From Ferrovibrio terrae_B (GTDB lineage Bacteria; Pseudomonadota; Alphaproteobacteria; Ferrovibrionales; Ferrovibrionaceae): a stretch of DNA of 64,000 nucleotides. The DNA is taken from the NCBI RefSeq assembly GCF_943371255.1, contig NZ_CALRUC010000008.1, forward strand, positions 4,850 to 68,849, read 5' to 3'. Both the position numbers and the translations under genes were made by a program. Numbering within the stretch: position 1 is the first letter of the stretch; each line of letters opens with the position of its first letter. Under the pieces are notes generated by a model that searched no databases, was not told the origin of the DNA, and saw nothing but the letters and a program-made list of their open reading frames with translations. Below, one piece after another: positions 17,436-25,614 of the stretch.

Positions 17436-18407
17436 ATGACCGATCCCATTCTCATGTTTTCTAAGACCGTTGAGGAATATTCCGATGTGCCGGATGCGGT
17501 GATCGACAATATCCTGCGCGGTGCCGTGGACCTGCATTGCCACAGCGGCCCGTCCGTGATGCCGCGCTCGCTCAACCATCTGCAGGCCATCCTGGAAGCG
17601 CAGGAGGCCGGCATGCACGCGGTGCTGTTCAAGGATCACTACTATTCTGTAACGCCGGTGGCCAAGCTGCTGGAAGAGATGATGCCCGATCTGCGGATCA
17701 ACCTGCTGACCGGTGTGGCACTTAACAACACGGTCGGCGGGCTGAATATCTACGCGGTCGATCACATGCTTAAGCTTGGCGGGCATATCGTCTGGATGCC
17801 GACCTTCAGTGCCGCCAATCATCTACGCCACGGCCACCGGCATGTCATCCTGCCAACCAAGGAGCAGATGCTGAAGCCCACCGGCCTGTCGGTGGTCGAT
17901 GACAAGGGCGACCTGAAGGAAGAAGTCAAGCCGATCCTCGACATCATTGCGGAGGCCGATGCCGTGCTGTCGGCCGGCCATCTGCATATCAGCGAGATCT
18001 GGCCATTATTTGATGAGGCGAAGAAGCGTGGCGTGAAGCGCCTGCTGGTTAATCATCCGACCTTCGTAATAGACGCCACGCTGCGCGACATCAAAGAGCT
18101 CGTCGACATGGGTGCCTATATCGAGCATTCCTTCTGCATGTTCATCAATGAGACCTACAACAAGAAATTCACCGGTAAACAGCTCAAGCAGCTGATCGAA
18201 GCGGCCGGTGTTGATCGCACAATCCTGGGTTCCGATCTTGGTCAGGCCAAGAACCCGCATCCAGTTGCTGGTTTCCGGGCCGTGATCCGGCTCTGCCTGG
18301 GGTTGGGTTATAGCGAGACAGAAATCCGCAAGATGATCGGCTTGAATGCCTGTCATCTGATGGGCTTGCAAGAACTAGAATTGCGAGGCGTGGATGCAGC
18401 CAAGTAA
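17436..18407 (+). CDS. DUF6282-like amidohydrolase-fold protein
   Basis: A 323-aa protein with the look of a metal-dependent amidohydrolase barrel. An HxH sits in VDLHCHSGPSV (near residue 32). Other metal-site candidates are KDHYYS, SAGHLHISEI, VNHPTF and the late Asp in ILGSDLGQ. I associate this combination with the uncharacterised DUF6282 family. AGGAGA precedes the ATG. It closes the bicupin operon, and a hydrolytic ring-opening or decarboxylation step is possible but unproven. Confidence 0.75.
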   Translation: MTDPILMFSKTVEEYSDVPDAVIDNILRGAVDLHCHSGPSVMPRSLNHLQAILEAQEAGMHAVLFKDHYYSVTPVAKLLEEMMPDLRINLLTGVALNNTVGGLNIYAVDHMLKLGGHIVWMPTFSAANHLRHGHRHVILPTKEQMLKPTGLSVVDDKGDLKEEVKPILDIIAEADAVLSAGHLHISEIWPLFDEAKKRGVKRLLVNHPTFVIDATLRDIKELVDMGAYIEHSFCMFINETYNKKFTGKQLKQLIEAAGVDRTILGSDLGQAKNPHPVAGFRAVIRLCLGLGYSETEIRKMIGLNACHLMGLQELELRGVDAAK

Positions 18408-18503
18408 AGAGGTGGAGCATCCAGGCGTGACATGAAGATCGTGACGCCGGACTATGCTTAGCCGGCCGAGGATGCACGTTCGGAAGGTGCAGTATTTTCC
18501 CGC

Positions 18504-18532
18504 ATTGTCCAAAAATGCCCCACGATATTTTT
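18504..18532 (+). repeat. Degenerate junction motif B
   Basis: ATTGTCC followed by AAAAATGC and CCCACGATATTTTT. It aligns with motif A (8616-8644) at 21 of 26 positions in the same orientation, and its GCATTGTCC start matches motif D at 30435. It sits between the IclR module and the GntR module. Confidence 0.55.
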
Positions 18533-18936
18533 CCAGTGCGATTGATATCGGAAAATGGCCGGCCTGATTGTTCAGGCGGACCACTCCGAAAGGTATTATG
18601 GAGTGCTGAATAGAGTGGCGGCAAGTTGGCTATGGGGCAGTCGGGGATACGTCTCCACTCCCAACGATTTGGACTAGGGATGAGACCTTCAGACCACACC
18701 GAAACTGAGGCCTCGGCTCAGCAATGGAGTGGTGCGAAAGGATCTGGTAGTGACATCCTGACATGGTGCGCGCCATGCATATTTGTTGAATGCGATTGAC
18801 GCCGTGGAAACTTGGGACGGCAAGATATTTGCCACACTGGACATGCAGTTGAAGACCGTGTGACCGGTCAGCACGATCTGCCGGGTCATACCCGGCCGGG
18901 CGATCCACTGTGGAAAATCATCCACGGCGGTGGTAC

Positions 18937-18959
18937 ATTGCATCCAATTTCAGTATAAT
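18937..18959 (+). promoter_or_regulatory. GntR operator 1 and -10 box
   Basis: ATTGCATCCAAT (18937-18948) is followed 5 bp later by a perfect TATAAT (18954-18959). The GntR ATG is only 11 bp beyond the -10 box, so the transcript would be almost leaderless. The operator would block the promoter and allow autorepression. Confidence 0.7.
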
Positions 18960-18969
18960 ATGCATACAA

Positions 18970-19680
18970 ATGTTGACCACCGATTCCGCAGCTGACGCCA
19001 CGATCCGACACCGCATCCTGCAGGCCATCTTCGAACGGCGTCTGCCGCCTGGCGAGAAGCTGACGGAGGAACGGCTTGCGGAGCTGTTCAGCGTCAGCCG
19101 CACGATCGTGCGTCATGCGTTGGCCCGCCTGGCGCAAGATGGGATCGTGATCCAGCGGCGCAATCACGGTGCGACTGTGGCAGCACCGACCCGTCCGGAA
19201 ACACGCCAGTTCCTGGCCGTGCGTCGTATGGTTGAGCCTGCCATCGTGATGCAGCTTGCCGGTATGCTGAATGCGCAGGATGTCAGTCGCCTGCGAGACC
19301 ATCTGGCGGCCGAGAACGCTGCTCGCACGACCGGTGACCGGCCGACGCTGGTGCGCCTGACCGGAGAATTCCATCTGCTGCTGGCCGAACTGACGCAGAA
19401 TAATGTGCTGACCCGGCTGCTTACCGAGCTGCAGGCGCTGACCTGCCTGGCGATCTTGCTGTATGCCAAGGGCGAACACGAAGCCTGCCCGCCCGACGAG
19501 CATAGCCAGATCGTCGCCGCCATCATTGCCGGCGAGGGCAAGCAGGGTGCTGCTCTGATGCTGAAGCATCTTGATCATGTCGAGGCGGAGATGGATCTCA
19601 GTGAGCCGGTTGCACGCAGTGTCGACTTGGCCGAGGCCCTGGGTATCCGGCCACGCAAAACCGGCGTGGCTAAAGGCTGA
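18970..19680 (+). CDS. GntR-family (FCD-type) transcriptional regulator
   Basis: A 236-aa FadR/VanR-type GntR protein. The N-terminal winged helix (about 5-70) includes ILQAIFERRLPPGEKLTE, SVSRTIVRHALARLAQDG and the wing. An all-helical FCD effector domain follows (about 80-215), with Asp/His metal-site candidates. The start chosen is the ATG just after the TATAAT box; longer starts lie inside the promoter. The 12-mer ATTGYATCCAAT occurs before this gene, over the amidase start and before the ABC operon, so all three are likely its targets. Confidence 0.92.
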   Translation: MLTTDSAADATIRHRILQAIFERRLPPGEKLTEERLAELFSVSRTIVRHALARLAQDGIVIQRRNHGATVAAPTRPETRQFLAVRRMVEPAIVMQLAGMLNAQDVSRLRDHLAAENAARTTGDRPTLVRLTGEFHLLLAELTQNNVLTRLLTELQALTCLAILLYAKGEHEACPPDEHSQIVAAIIAGEGKQGAALMLKHLDHVEAEMDLSEPVARSVDLAEALGIRPRKTGVAKG

Positions 19681-19746
19681 ATAGCCGACCGCTGTCGTGC
19701 AGCGGTGTCTTGTCGATCCGCAGCCGGTCGAGCATGCCGAGACGGA

Positions 19747-21120
19747 TCATCCGAAATTCTCCATGAAAAGCGGCGGTGGCCGGAAGCCGAAAGCCGCGTG
19801 GCTTTCGAGTTCGGCGGCGAAGGCGAGAAGGCTTCGGTCGCGACCCGGTGCGGCGACCAGTTGCAGGCCGATGGGCAGCGTTTCCCCCGGTGGCCAGTAG
19901 GGCAGGGAGAGGGCCGGGCAGCCGGTCAGCGTGATGATGGCGGTGATGGCCAGATAGTCGATCACGCTGTCGAGCGGGCGGCCGTCGATCTCGCGGACTT
20001 CGCCGCCATCGGCCGCGAAGGGCAGGATGGCGGCGCTGGGTGTGATCAGGATGTCGCAATCATCGAAAAAGGCAATGAAGCGCCGGTAGAGAACAGTGCG
20101 GTCGGCTTCAGCTTGCAGATAGGCGGCGGCGGTCAGGCCGTCGCCGCGGCCGATATTCCAGCACACAGTCGGCGAGAGCAGGTCGCCATGGCGCTCGCGC
20201 AGTGGCGACAGGTTGCTGTGGATATGTGCCGCGCGCAGCGTGGCGAAACTCGTCATTGCGCCGGTGCAGTCGGGATGCGCCTGGGTCGGGGCCCAGCCGG
20301 CCTGTCGTATCGCCGCGCCGGCGGCAGCGAAACGCTCGGCCATCGCTTGCGATATCGGCGCTGTGCCCAGATCGCTCGAACAGGCAATACGTCGCGTGGG
20401 TGCCGCTGTGCCTGATGGCAGGCGCAGTGAGGCCGGATCGCGCGCATCCGGTCCGGCCAGGCTGTCATACAGCAGGGCGGCATCGCGCACGCTGCGGGTC
20501 AGAAAGCCGACCGTCGGCATCGCATCCCAGGCCAGCCGGCGCGTCGTTGAGGGGAGATGGCCGGCGCTGGGCCGGAAACCGATTACGCCGCAGAAGGCGG
20601 CCGGCGTGCGCACCGATCCACCGAAATCGGTGCCGAGGGCCGCAGGCACGAAACCGGCGGCGACGGCGGCCGCCGAGCCGCCGCTCGACCCGCCGGAACT
20701 GAGCGACAGGTCGTAGGGATTGGCGGTGGAGGGGCAGAGTGCATTGGCACAGAGTGCGCCGAAGCCGAATTCCGGCGTGTTGGTTTTGCCCAGGATGACC
20801 GCGCCGGCGGTGCGGGCGCGGGCGACGATGATGTCGTCCTGTTCGGGAATATGATCGCGATGGATGAGCGAGCCGTAGGTGGTGCGCAGCCCGGCTGTGT
20901 CGATCAGGTCCTTGACCGCCAGGGGCAGGCCGAACAGCGGGCGGTTCCGCCGGCCTTCCGCATCCAGTTGCATCGCCTCCCGGCCGGCAGACCCCGACAG
21001 CGTGATGAAAGCATGCAGCGACGGATTGCCGGCTGCCACGCGGCGCAGGCTATCGGCCGTGGCGATGTCAGCGCTTTGCCGCCCTTCGGCGATGTCGGTT
21101 AACAGGGAGATTGCATCCAA
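19747..21120 (-). CDS. Amidase signature family enzyme
   Basis: A 457-aa amidase-signature hydrolase with the Lys-cisSer-Ser triad: Lys in LAVKDLIDTAG, cis-Ser in SSGGSSGGSAAAVAAG and the nucleophile in TDFGGSVRTPAAFCG. The start codon is TTG, supported by a GGAGA ribosome site at 6 nt; the next in-frame Met is about 50 residues later, inside the conserved domain. A GntR operator covers the start codon, an efficient place for repression. It is convergent to the GntR gene and divergent from the ABC operon. The substrate is probably an amide or cyclic-ureide-derived acid imported by that transporter. Confidence 0.92.
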   Translation of the reverse strand: MDAISLLTDIAEGRQSADIATADSLRRVAAGNPSLHAFITLSGSAGREAMQLDAEGRRNRPLFGLPLAVKDLIDTAGLRTTYGSLIHRDHIPEQDDIIVARARTAGAVILGKTNTPEFGFGALCANALCPSTANPYDLSLSSGGSSGGSAAAVAAGFVPAALGTDFGGSVRTPAAFCGVIGFRPSAGHLPSTTRRLAWDAMPTVGFLTRSVRDAALLYDSLAGPDARDPASLRLPSGTAAPTRRIACSSDLGTAPISQAMAERFAAAGAAIRQAGWAPTQAHPDCTGAMTSFATLRAAHIHSNLSPLRERHGDLLSPTVCWNIGRGDGLTAAAYLQAEADRTVLYRRFIAFFDDCDILITPSAAILPFAADGGEVREIDGRPLDSVIDYLAITAIITLTGCPALSLPYWPPGETLPIGLQLVAAPGRDRSLLAFAAELESHAAFGFRPPPLFMENFG

Positions 21121-21121
21121 T
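21110..21121 (-). promoter_or_regulatory. GntR operator 2 over the amidase start
   Basis: ATTGCATCCAAT on the plus strand, identical to operator 1. It includes the TTG start codon of the minus-strand amidase gene, between the ribosome site and codon 3. Confidence 0.65.
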
Positions 21122-21310
21122 CGTCTCTCCGACCTGCCGCGAAATGCATCGCGGCTCTCGTGTATTGCCTAAAAACTCACCGCCACATCCAGGGCTCGGT
21201 AAACTCTGAAAACCGCGCGAAATCGATTCTTTTAGGCAAAACAACTGCCTGTTCCAGGGTTCTGGAAATGGTACGCATCTTGCTAGAGCTTGTAAACAAT
21301 AAGATCAAAC

Positions 21311-21322
21311 ATTGGATACAAT
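21311..21322 (+). promoter_or_regulatory. GntR operator 3 before the ABC operon
   Basis: ATTGGATACAAT, the inverse complement of ATTGTATCCAAT. It contains a likely -10 box (TACAAT, 21317-21322) and ends 9 bp before the ATG. The predicted transcription start lies within about 2 nt of the ATG and no Shine-Dalgarno is present, so the mRNA is probably leaderless. Confidence 0.65.
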
Positions 21323-21330
21323 GATCCGAT

Positions 21331-22452
21331 ATGTCGGTTCGAGACTCTGACACCGATCCTGCGTTTCAAAAAGCGGGCCAGTCGCTGACCCTGGATGCGA
21401 TCACGCATCGTTTCGGCAGTGCGACGGCCGTGGATGACGTGACGCTGGATATCCGGGCCGGCGAACTGGTGTCGCTGCTGGGGCCTTCGGGCTGCGGCAA
21501 GACCACGCTGCTGCGCATCGTTGCCGGCTTCATCAACCAGACTATGGGCCGCGTCATCATCGGCGGCACCCCCATCGACGACCTGCCACCGAACCGGCGT
21601 TCCGTCGGCATCGTGTTCCAGAACTACGCCCTGTTCCCCCATCTCACCGTCGCCGATAACATCGCCTATGGCCTGGCCGCCCGCGGTACTGACAGGGCGG
21701 CGCAGCGCGTGCGTGTCGAAGAGATGCTGGCACTGGTGCAGATGCACCGCTTCGCCGACCGCTATCCACGCCAGCTCTCCGGCGGCCAGCAGCAGCGCAT
21801 TGCGCTGGCGCGCGCGCTGGCCGTGCAGCCGCGCATCCTGCTGCTGGACGAACCCTTTGCGGCGCTGGACAAGAACCTGCGTCTCGACATGCAGATCGAG
21901 ATCAAGCGCATCCAGAAGATGTCCGGCATCACCGCCGTCATGGTGACCCATGACCAGGAGGAGGCCCTCGGGATGTCGGACCGCATTGCGGTGCTGTCGC
22001 AGGGCCGCCTGGAACAGTTCGGCACGCCGTCGCAGATCTACGACCGGCCGGAGACGCTGTTCGTAAATACCTTCGTCGGCACGTCGAACCTGCTGCCGGG
22101 TCATCTGGAAAGCAGCGATGCGACCTCCTGCGCTGTCCGGCTCGATGACGGCCTGCGGCTGGTCCTGCCGCGCTCTGCAGAAAAAATCGTTCCGGGAACC
22201 GCCGTCCTGGTGTCGGTGCGGCCCGACAATCTCGTTTTTGTCGATGGCGGTGAAGGATTGGCCGGCCAGGTTGAGCTCGGCATGCCGCTTGGCACCACCA
22301 TCGTGCATGAAATCGTCACCGCCTCCGGACGGACGCTGAAAGTCTCGTCCGCCCGATCTGCCGGTGCCCAGCCTCTGGCCAGTGGCACGCCGATCCGTGT
22401 CGTCCCGGCATCGCTTGATGCCGTTCAGATTTTTCCAGCACCGAAACCGTAA
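21331..22452 (+). CDS. ABC transporter ATP-binding protein (PotA/FbpC type)
   Basis: A 373-aa ATPase of the spermidine/iron/sulfate-type importer class. Walker A GPSGCGKTT (near residue 50), signature LSGGQQQRIALARAL, Walker B ILLLDEPFAALD and the H-loop THDQEEA are intact. A C-terminal TOBE-like regulatory domain occupies about residues 280-373. It is the first gene of a complete importer: ATPase, receptor and two permeases. Translation probably starts on a leaderless message. Confidence 0.95.
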   Translation: MSVRDSDTDPAFQKAGQSLTLDAITHRFGSATAVDDVTLDIRAGELVSLLGPSGCGKTTLLRIVAGFINQTMGRVIIGGTPIDDLPPNRRSVGIVFQNYALFPHLTVADNIAYGLAARGTDRAAQRVRVEEMLALVQMHRFADRYPRQLSGGQQQRIALARALAVQPRILLLDEPFAALDKNLRLDMQIEIKRIQKMSGITAVMVTHDQEEALGMSDRIAVLSQGRLEQFGTPSQIYDRPETLFVNTFVGTSNLLPGHLESSDATSCAVRLDDGLRLVLPRSAEKIVPGTAVLVSVRPDNLVFVDGGEGLAGQVELGMPLGTTIVHEIVTASGRTLKVSSARSAGAQPLASGTPIRVVPASLDAVQIFPAPKP

Positions 22453-22478
22453 AATAACGCAACGAGGAGGCATATGTG

Positions 22479-23525
22479 ATGGAATTCAATCGTCGTGAGG
22501 CGCTGCTCACCGCCCTGGGTACGGCCGCGATCTCGCTCTTCCCCGGCATGAGCATGGCGCAGGCCCGCAAGCTGGTTTTCGCCACCTTCACCGGCAGCTG
22601 GGAGGAGGCGCACCGGGATGTGCTGGTGCCGTATTTCCGCAAGGCCAACGGCAACGCCGAAATCGCGCTCGACCCGATGCTCTCGGTCGACCAGATCGCC
22701 AAGGTTACGGCCGCCCGCAGCAATCCGCCGATCGACGTGATGCTGCACGATCCCGGCCCGGCGCTGGTCGCCATCGGCCAGGATCTGGTCGAACCCTTCC
22801 CCACGGCGCAGAGCAAGCACTATGCCGATCTGCTGCCCGAGGCGCAGGATCCGCTCGGTCCGGCGATCTTCTTCCAGGTGGTCGGCATCACCTATAATCC
22901 GGAGAAGATCAAGACGCCGCCGAAATCCTGGAACGACCTGTGGAAGCCCGAATACAAGGGCCGCGTCGGCATCACCAACCTGAATTCCACGCTGGGCACC
23001 GGCTTCATGGTCGAACTGGCCAAGATGAAGGGCGGGGGCGAGGCGAATATCGAGCCTGCTTTCGAGGCGCTCAAGGCGCTGCAGCCGAACCTGGCTGCGG
23101 TGGCTGCCAATCCGGGCGCGCTGGCGACCCTGTTCCAGCAGGGCCAGATCGATATCGGTCCGGGCAATTTCAATGCGATCCAGCTGCTGCGGGCGCGTGG
23201 CGTGCCGGTCGAATTCGTCAAGCCCGAGACCGGCGCCATCGCCTTCAAGACCAGCATCCATATCGTGAAGAACTCGCCCAACGCCAAGCTGGCGGCGGCA
23301 TTGATCGATGCCGCCATGAGCCCCGAGGTGCAGGCTGTGCTGATGAAGAGCCCCTATCTGATCGTGCCGACCAACAAGAAGGTCAAGATGGAGGGCGAGA
23401 TCTCCAAGGTGCTGGCCAAGGACCAGGCCGAATTGCAGAAGACCTTCGTCTTCCAGGACTGGAAAAAGATCAACGAGAACCGTTCTGCCTGGATCGACCG
23501 CTTCAACCGCGAGATCAAGGTCTGA
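22479..23525 (+). CDS. ABC transporter extracellular substrate-binding protein
   Basis: A 348-aa receptor of the PotD-like group. The N-terminus (FNRREALLTALGTAAIS) has an RR pair before a hydrophobic segment and resembles a Tat signal, with cleavage near SMAQA. I use the ATG 8 nt after GAGGAGG; a GTG one codon earlier is in frame. The mature part (KLVFATFTGSWEEAHRD, GITYNPEKIKTPPKSWNDLW) is typical of polyamine/opine-type receptors. The ligand is unknown; amidase and hydantoinase neighbours suggest a nitrogen compound. Confidence 0.92.
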   Translation: MEFNRREALLTALGTAAISLFPGMSMAQARKLVFATFTGSWEEAHRDVLVPYFRKANGNAEIALDPMLSVDQIAKVTAARSNPPIDVMLHDPGPALVAIGQDLVEPFPTAQSKHYADLLPEAQDPLGPAIFFQVVGITYNPEKIKTPPKSWNDLWKPEYKGRVGITNLNSTLGTGFMVELAKMKGGGEANIEPAFEALKALQPNLAAVAANPGALATLFQQGQIDIGPGNFNAIQLLRARGVPVEFVKPETGAIAFKTSIHIVKNSPNAKLAAALIDAAMSPEVQAVLMKSPYLIVPTNKKVKMEGEISKVLAKDQAELQKTFVFQDWKKINENRSAWIDRFNREIKV

Positions 23526-23527
23526 GC

Positions 23528-24394
23528 ATGACCTCGGGGCGCACGACGACCGGTGCCTCCGAACGAGGGGAGGGCTTCATGGCCCTCCCGCTCATGCTGT
23601 TCTATCTGCTGTTTTTCATCGCCCCCCTGTTCCTGCTGTTCGCCGTCAGCCTGCATGCCGACAAGGATATGGCCGCCTGGGGTCTCACCCAGTATGCCAA
23701 GGCGCTGTCCGACGGCTTCGGCCTCGGCGTCCTGTTCGACACGCTGCGGCTCGGCGTCGAGACGACGCTGCTCTGCCTGCTGCTCGGCTTTCCGCTGGCC
23801 TGGCTGCATCGCAGTGCCGGTCCGCGCTGGCAGGGCGTGATCATCCTGATCACCGTTCTGCCGCTTCTCACCAGCGTCATCGTGCGGACCTTCGCCTGGA
23901 TCGTCATCCTGGGCCGGCAGGGCATCGCCAACACGCTGCTGCTCGAACTCGGCCTTACGGAAACCCCGCTGCGCCTGCTCTATAGCCATGGCGGTCTGGT
24001 CATCGCATTGGCGCAGGTGCAGCTGCCGCTGATGGTTCTGCCGCTGATCGATGCGTTGCAGAAGCTCGACCCCAATCTGGAATCCGCTTCGGCGGCGCTC
24101 GGTGCCGGCCGCTGGCGCAGTTTTTTCCGCATCGTGCTACCGCTCAGCCTGCCCGGTATCATCGCCGGCTCGGTGCTGACCTTCTCGGCCGCTGTCACCG
24201 CCTTCATCACTCAGAGCCTGGTCGGCGGCGGACAGCAGCTCTACATGCCGATGTATATCTACCAGCAGGCGCTCACGCTGCAGAACTGGCCTTTCGCCGC
24301 CACGATCTCGGTGATCTTCATGGTGGCGGTGCTGTTCTGCATCGCGCTGTTCAACCTGCTCGGCCGCTACACGCGGCGCTATTCCGCGATGTGA
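23528..24394 (+). CDS. ABC transporter permease
   Basis: A 288-aa inner-membrane permease with six predicted helices and the EAA loop (ESASALGAGRWRSFFRIVLPLS, about residues 178-200) that contacts the ATPase. It starts 2 bp after the receptor stop, and the ATG is chosen because earlier in-frame sequence lies within the receptor gene. It is PotB-like in arrangement. Confidence 0.94.
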   Translation: MTSGRTTTGASERGEGFMALPLMLFYLLFFIAPLFLLFAVSLHADKDMAAWGLTQYAKALSDGFGLGVLFDTLRLGVETTLLCLLLGFPLAWLHRSAGPRWQGVIILITVLPLLTSVIVRTFAWIVILGRQGIANTLLLELGLTETPLRLLYSHGGLVIALAQVQLPLMVLPLIDALQKLDPNLESASAALGAGRWRSFFRIVLPLSLPGIIAGSVLTFSAAVTAFITQSLVGGGQQLYMPMYIYQQALTLQNWPFAATISVIFMVAVLFCIALFNLLGRYTRRYSAM

Positions 24395-24404
24395 GGAGGG
24401 CAGC

Positions 24405-25220
24405 ATGGCCGTCGGGCGTCGCCAGAACCTGGATTCGATCAGTTTTCATGCCGTCATGGGGATTCTGAGCGCGGCTGCCGTTTTGCTCATCATCGCCCCC
24501 ACCGCCATCGTGCTGATCGTCTCCTTCACCGACGGCTATTCGCTGAAATTCCCGCCGCCAGGCTATTCGCTGCGCTGGTATGTGGCGCTGGCCGATGCCT
24601 GGCAGATTCAGGATGCGGCCTGGAACAGCCTGCAGGCCGCCGTTCTCTCCACGCTGGTCTCGATCCTGTTCACCGTGCCGGCCGCCTTCGCAGTGGCGCG
24701 CTCGAAATCCACCGTCGCACGTCAGCTCGAAAGCCTGTTCATGTCGCCGCTGGTGCTGCCGGCGCTGGCCTTCGGCCTTTCGGCGCTGATGTATTTCAGC
24801 CTGGTCGGCATTCCGCTGTCGCTTACCACCGTGGTGATCGGCCATGTCGTCGTCTGCGCGCCCTATGTGTTCCGCACCACCCTGGCCAGCCTGTCGCAGC
24901 TCGATCCGTCGCTGCTCGAATGCTCGGCCAGCCTGGGCGCCAGCAAGATCTATACCTATCGACGCGTGGTGCTGCCGTTGATCGGCGGCGGCATCATGGC
25001 GGGCGGCTTCATCGCCTTCATGTCGTCTTTCGACAATGTGCCCGTCTCGCTGTTCTTGTCGGATGCGCGCAACGAGATGCTGCCGATCCGCATGTGGCAG
25101 ACGATGGAAAACACGCTGGATGTCCGCGTCGCGGCGGTGTCCGGCGTGCTAATCCTGTTCAGCCTGGCGCTGATGCTGCTGATGGAACGCTTTGCCGGCC
25201 TGTCGCGCCGGATGCGCTGA
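24405..25220 (+). CDS. ABC transporter permease
   Basis: A 271-aa second permease, PotC-like, with six predicted helices and the EAA loop LLECSASLGASKIYTYRRVV near residue 170. GAGGAGGGCAGC lies just upstream of the ATG. It completes the importer. Its stop is 3 bp from the stop of the convergent transthyretin-like gene. Confidence 0.94.
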   Translation: MAVGRRQNLDSISFHAVMGILSAAAVLLIIAPTAIVLIVSFTDGYSLKFPPPGYSLRWYVALADAWQIQDAAWNSLQAAVLSTLVSILFTVPAAFAVARSKSTVARQLESLFMSPLVLPALAFGLSALMYFSLVGIPLSLTTVVIGHVVVCAPYVFRTTLASLSQLDPSLLECSASLGASKIYTYRRVVLPLIGGGIMAGGFIAFMSSFDNVPVSLFLSDARNEMLPIRMWQTMENTLDVRVAAVSGVLILFSLALMLLMERFAGLSRRMR

Positions 25221-25223
25221 GCG

Positions 25224-25580
25224 TCAGCTGCCGCGGAACAGCGAAAACCCCCAGGGGGTGAATTTAAAGGGGAGATGGAAATGCTGGCCCGCATCGTCGA
25301 CCGCGAAACGGAAGGGCACGATGTCGAGGAATCTGCCGTCACGATCCTGCCCGGCCAGCCATTCGCCGACATGGAACAGCACTTCGTAACGGCCAGCGAT
25401 AATGCCCTCGCCGCGCACGGTGGCATGGTCGAAGGCGCCGGAAGCAGCGAGCCGGCCCTCCGCCAGCTTCTCCGGATGCGGCTCCAGGCGATGCAGTTCG
25501 ACGCGCATGCCATCGGCCGGCCGTCCCGCCGCCACATCGACGGCATGAATCGAAATTCCACCGGCCTTGTACATGGACAT
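25224..25580 (-). CDS. Transthyretin-like / 5-hydroxyisourate hydrolase homologue
   Basis: A 118-aa TTR-fold protein. True 5-hydroxyisourate hydrolases use an N-terminal His, an Arg in a DGR motif, an HxH and a C-terminal YRGS. Here His12 (ISIHAVDVAAGRPADG) and HFHLP (100-104) are present, but the DGR region reads SGAFDHA and the C-terminus is FRGS. So it has the fold but lacks at least the catalytic Arg and the Tyr. The start is the ATG after AAGGAG; longer frames run into the opposite MFS gene. It may act on another cyclic ureide, or be a binding protein. Confidence 0.78.
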   Translation of the reverse strand: MSMYKAGGISIHAVDVAAGRPADGMRVELHRLEPHPEKLAEGRLAASGAFDHATVRGEGIIAGRYEVLFHVGEWLAGQDRDGRFLDIVPFRFAVDDAGQHFHLPFKFTPWGFSLFRGS

Positions 25581-25614
25581 CGCATGTCTCCTTATGTCTG
25601 CTGAGCAGGGTATC

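Larger units (their letters stand above)
18408..18969. other. Gene-free gap between modules A and B
   Basis: A 562-bp gap without a supportable gene. It contains junction motif B (18504-18532) and, at its right end, the GntR operator and promoter. The middle part (18560-18930) shows no recognisable RNA or protein feature. Confidence 0.6.

Noticed and set aside
18408..18969. Possible IS end in the A/B gap, from several short overlapping frames on the minus strand
   Set aside because: No transposase similarity and no inverted repeat or target duplication seen.
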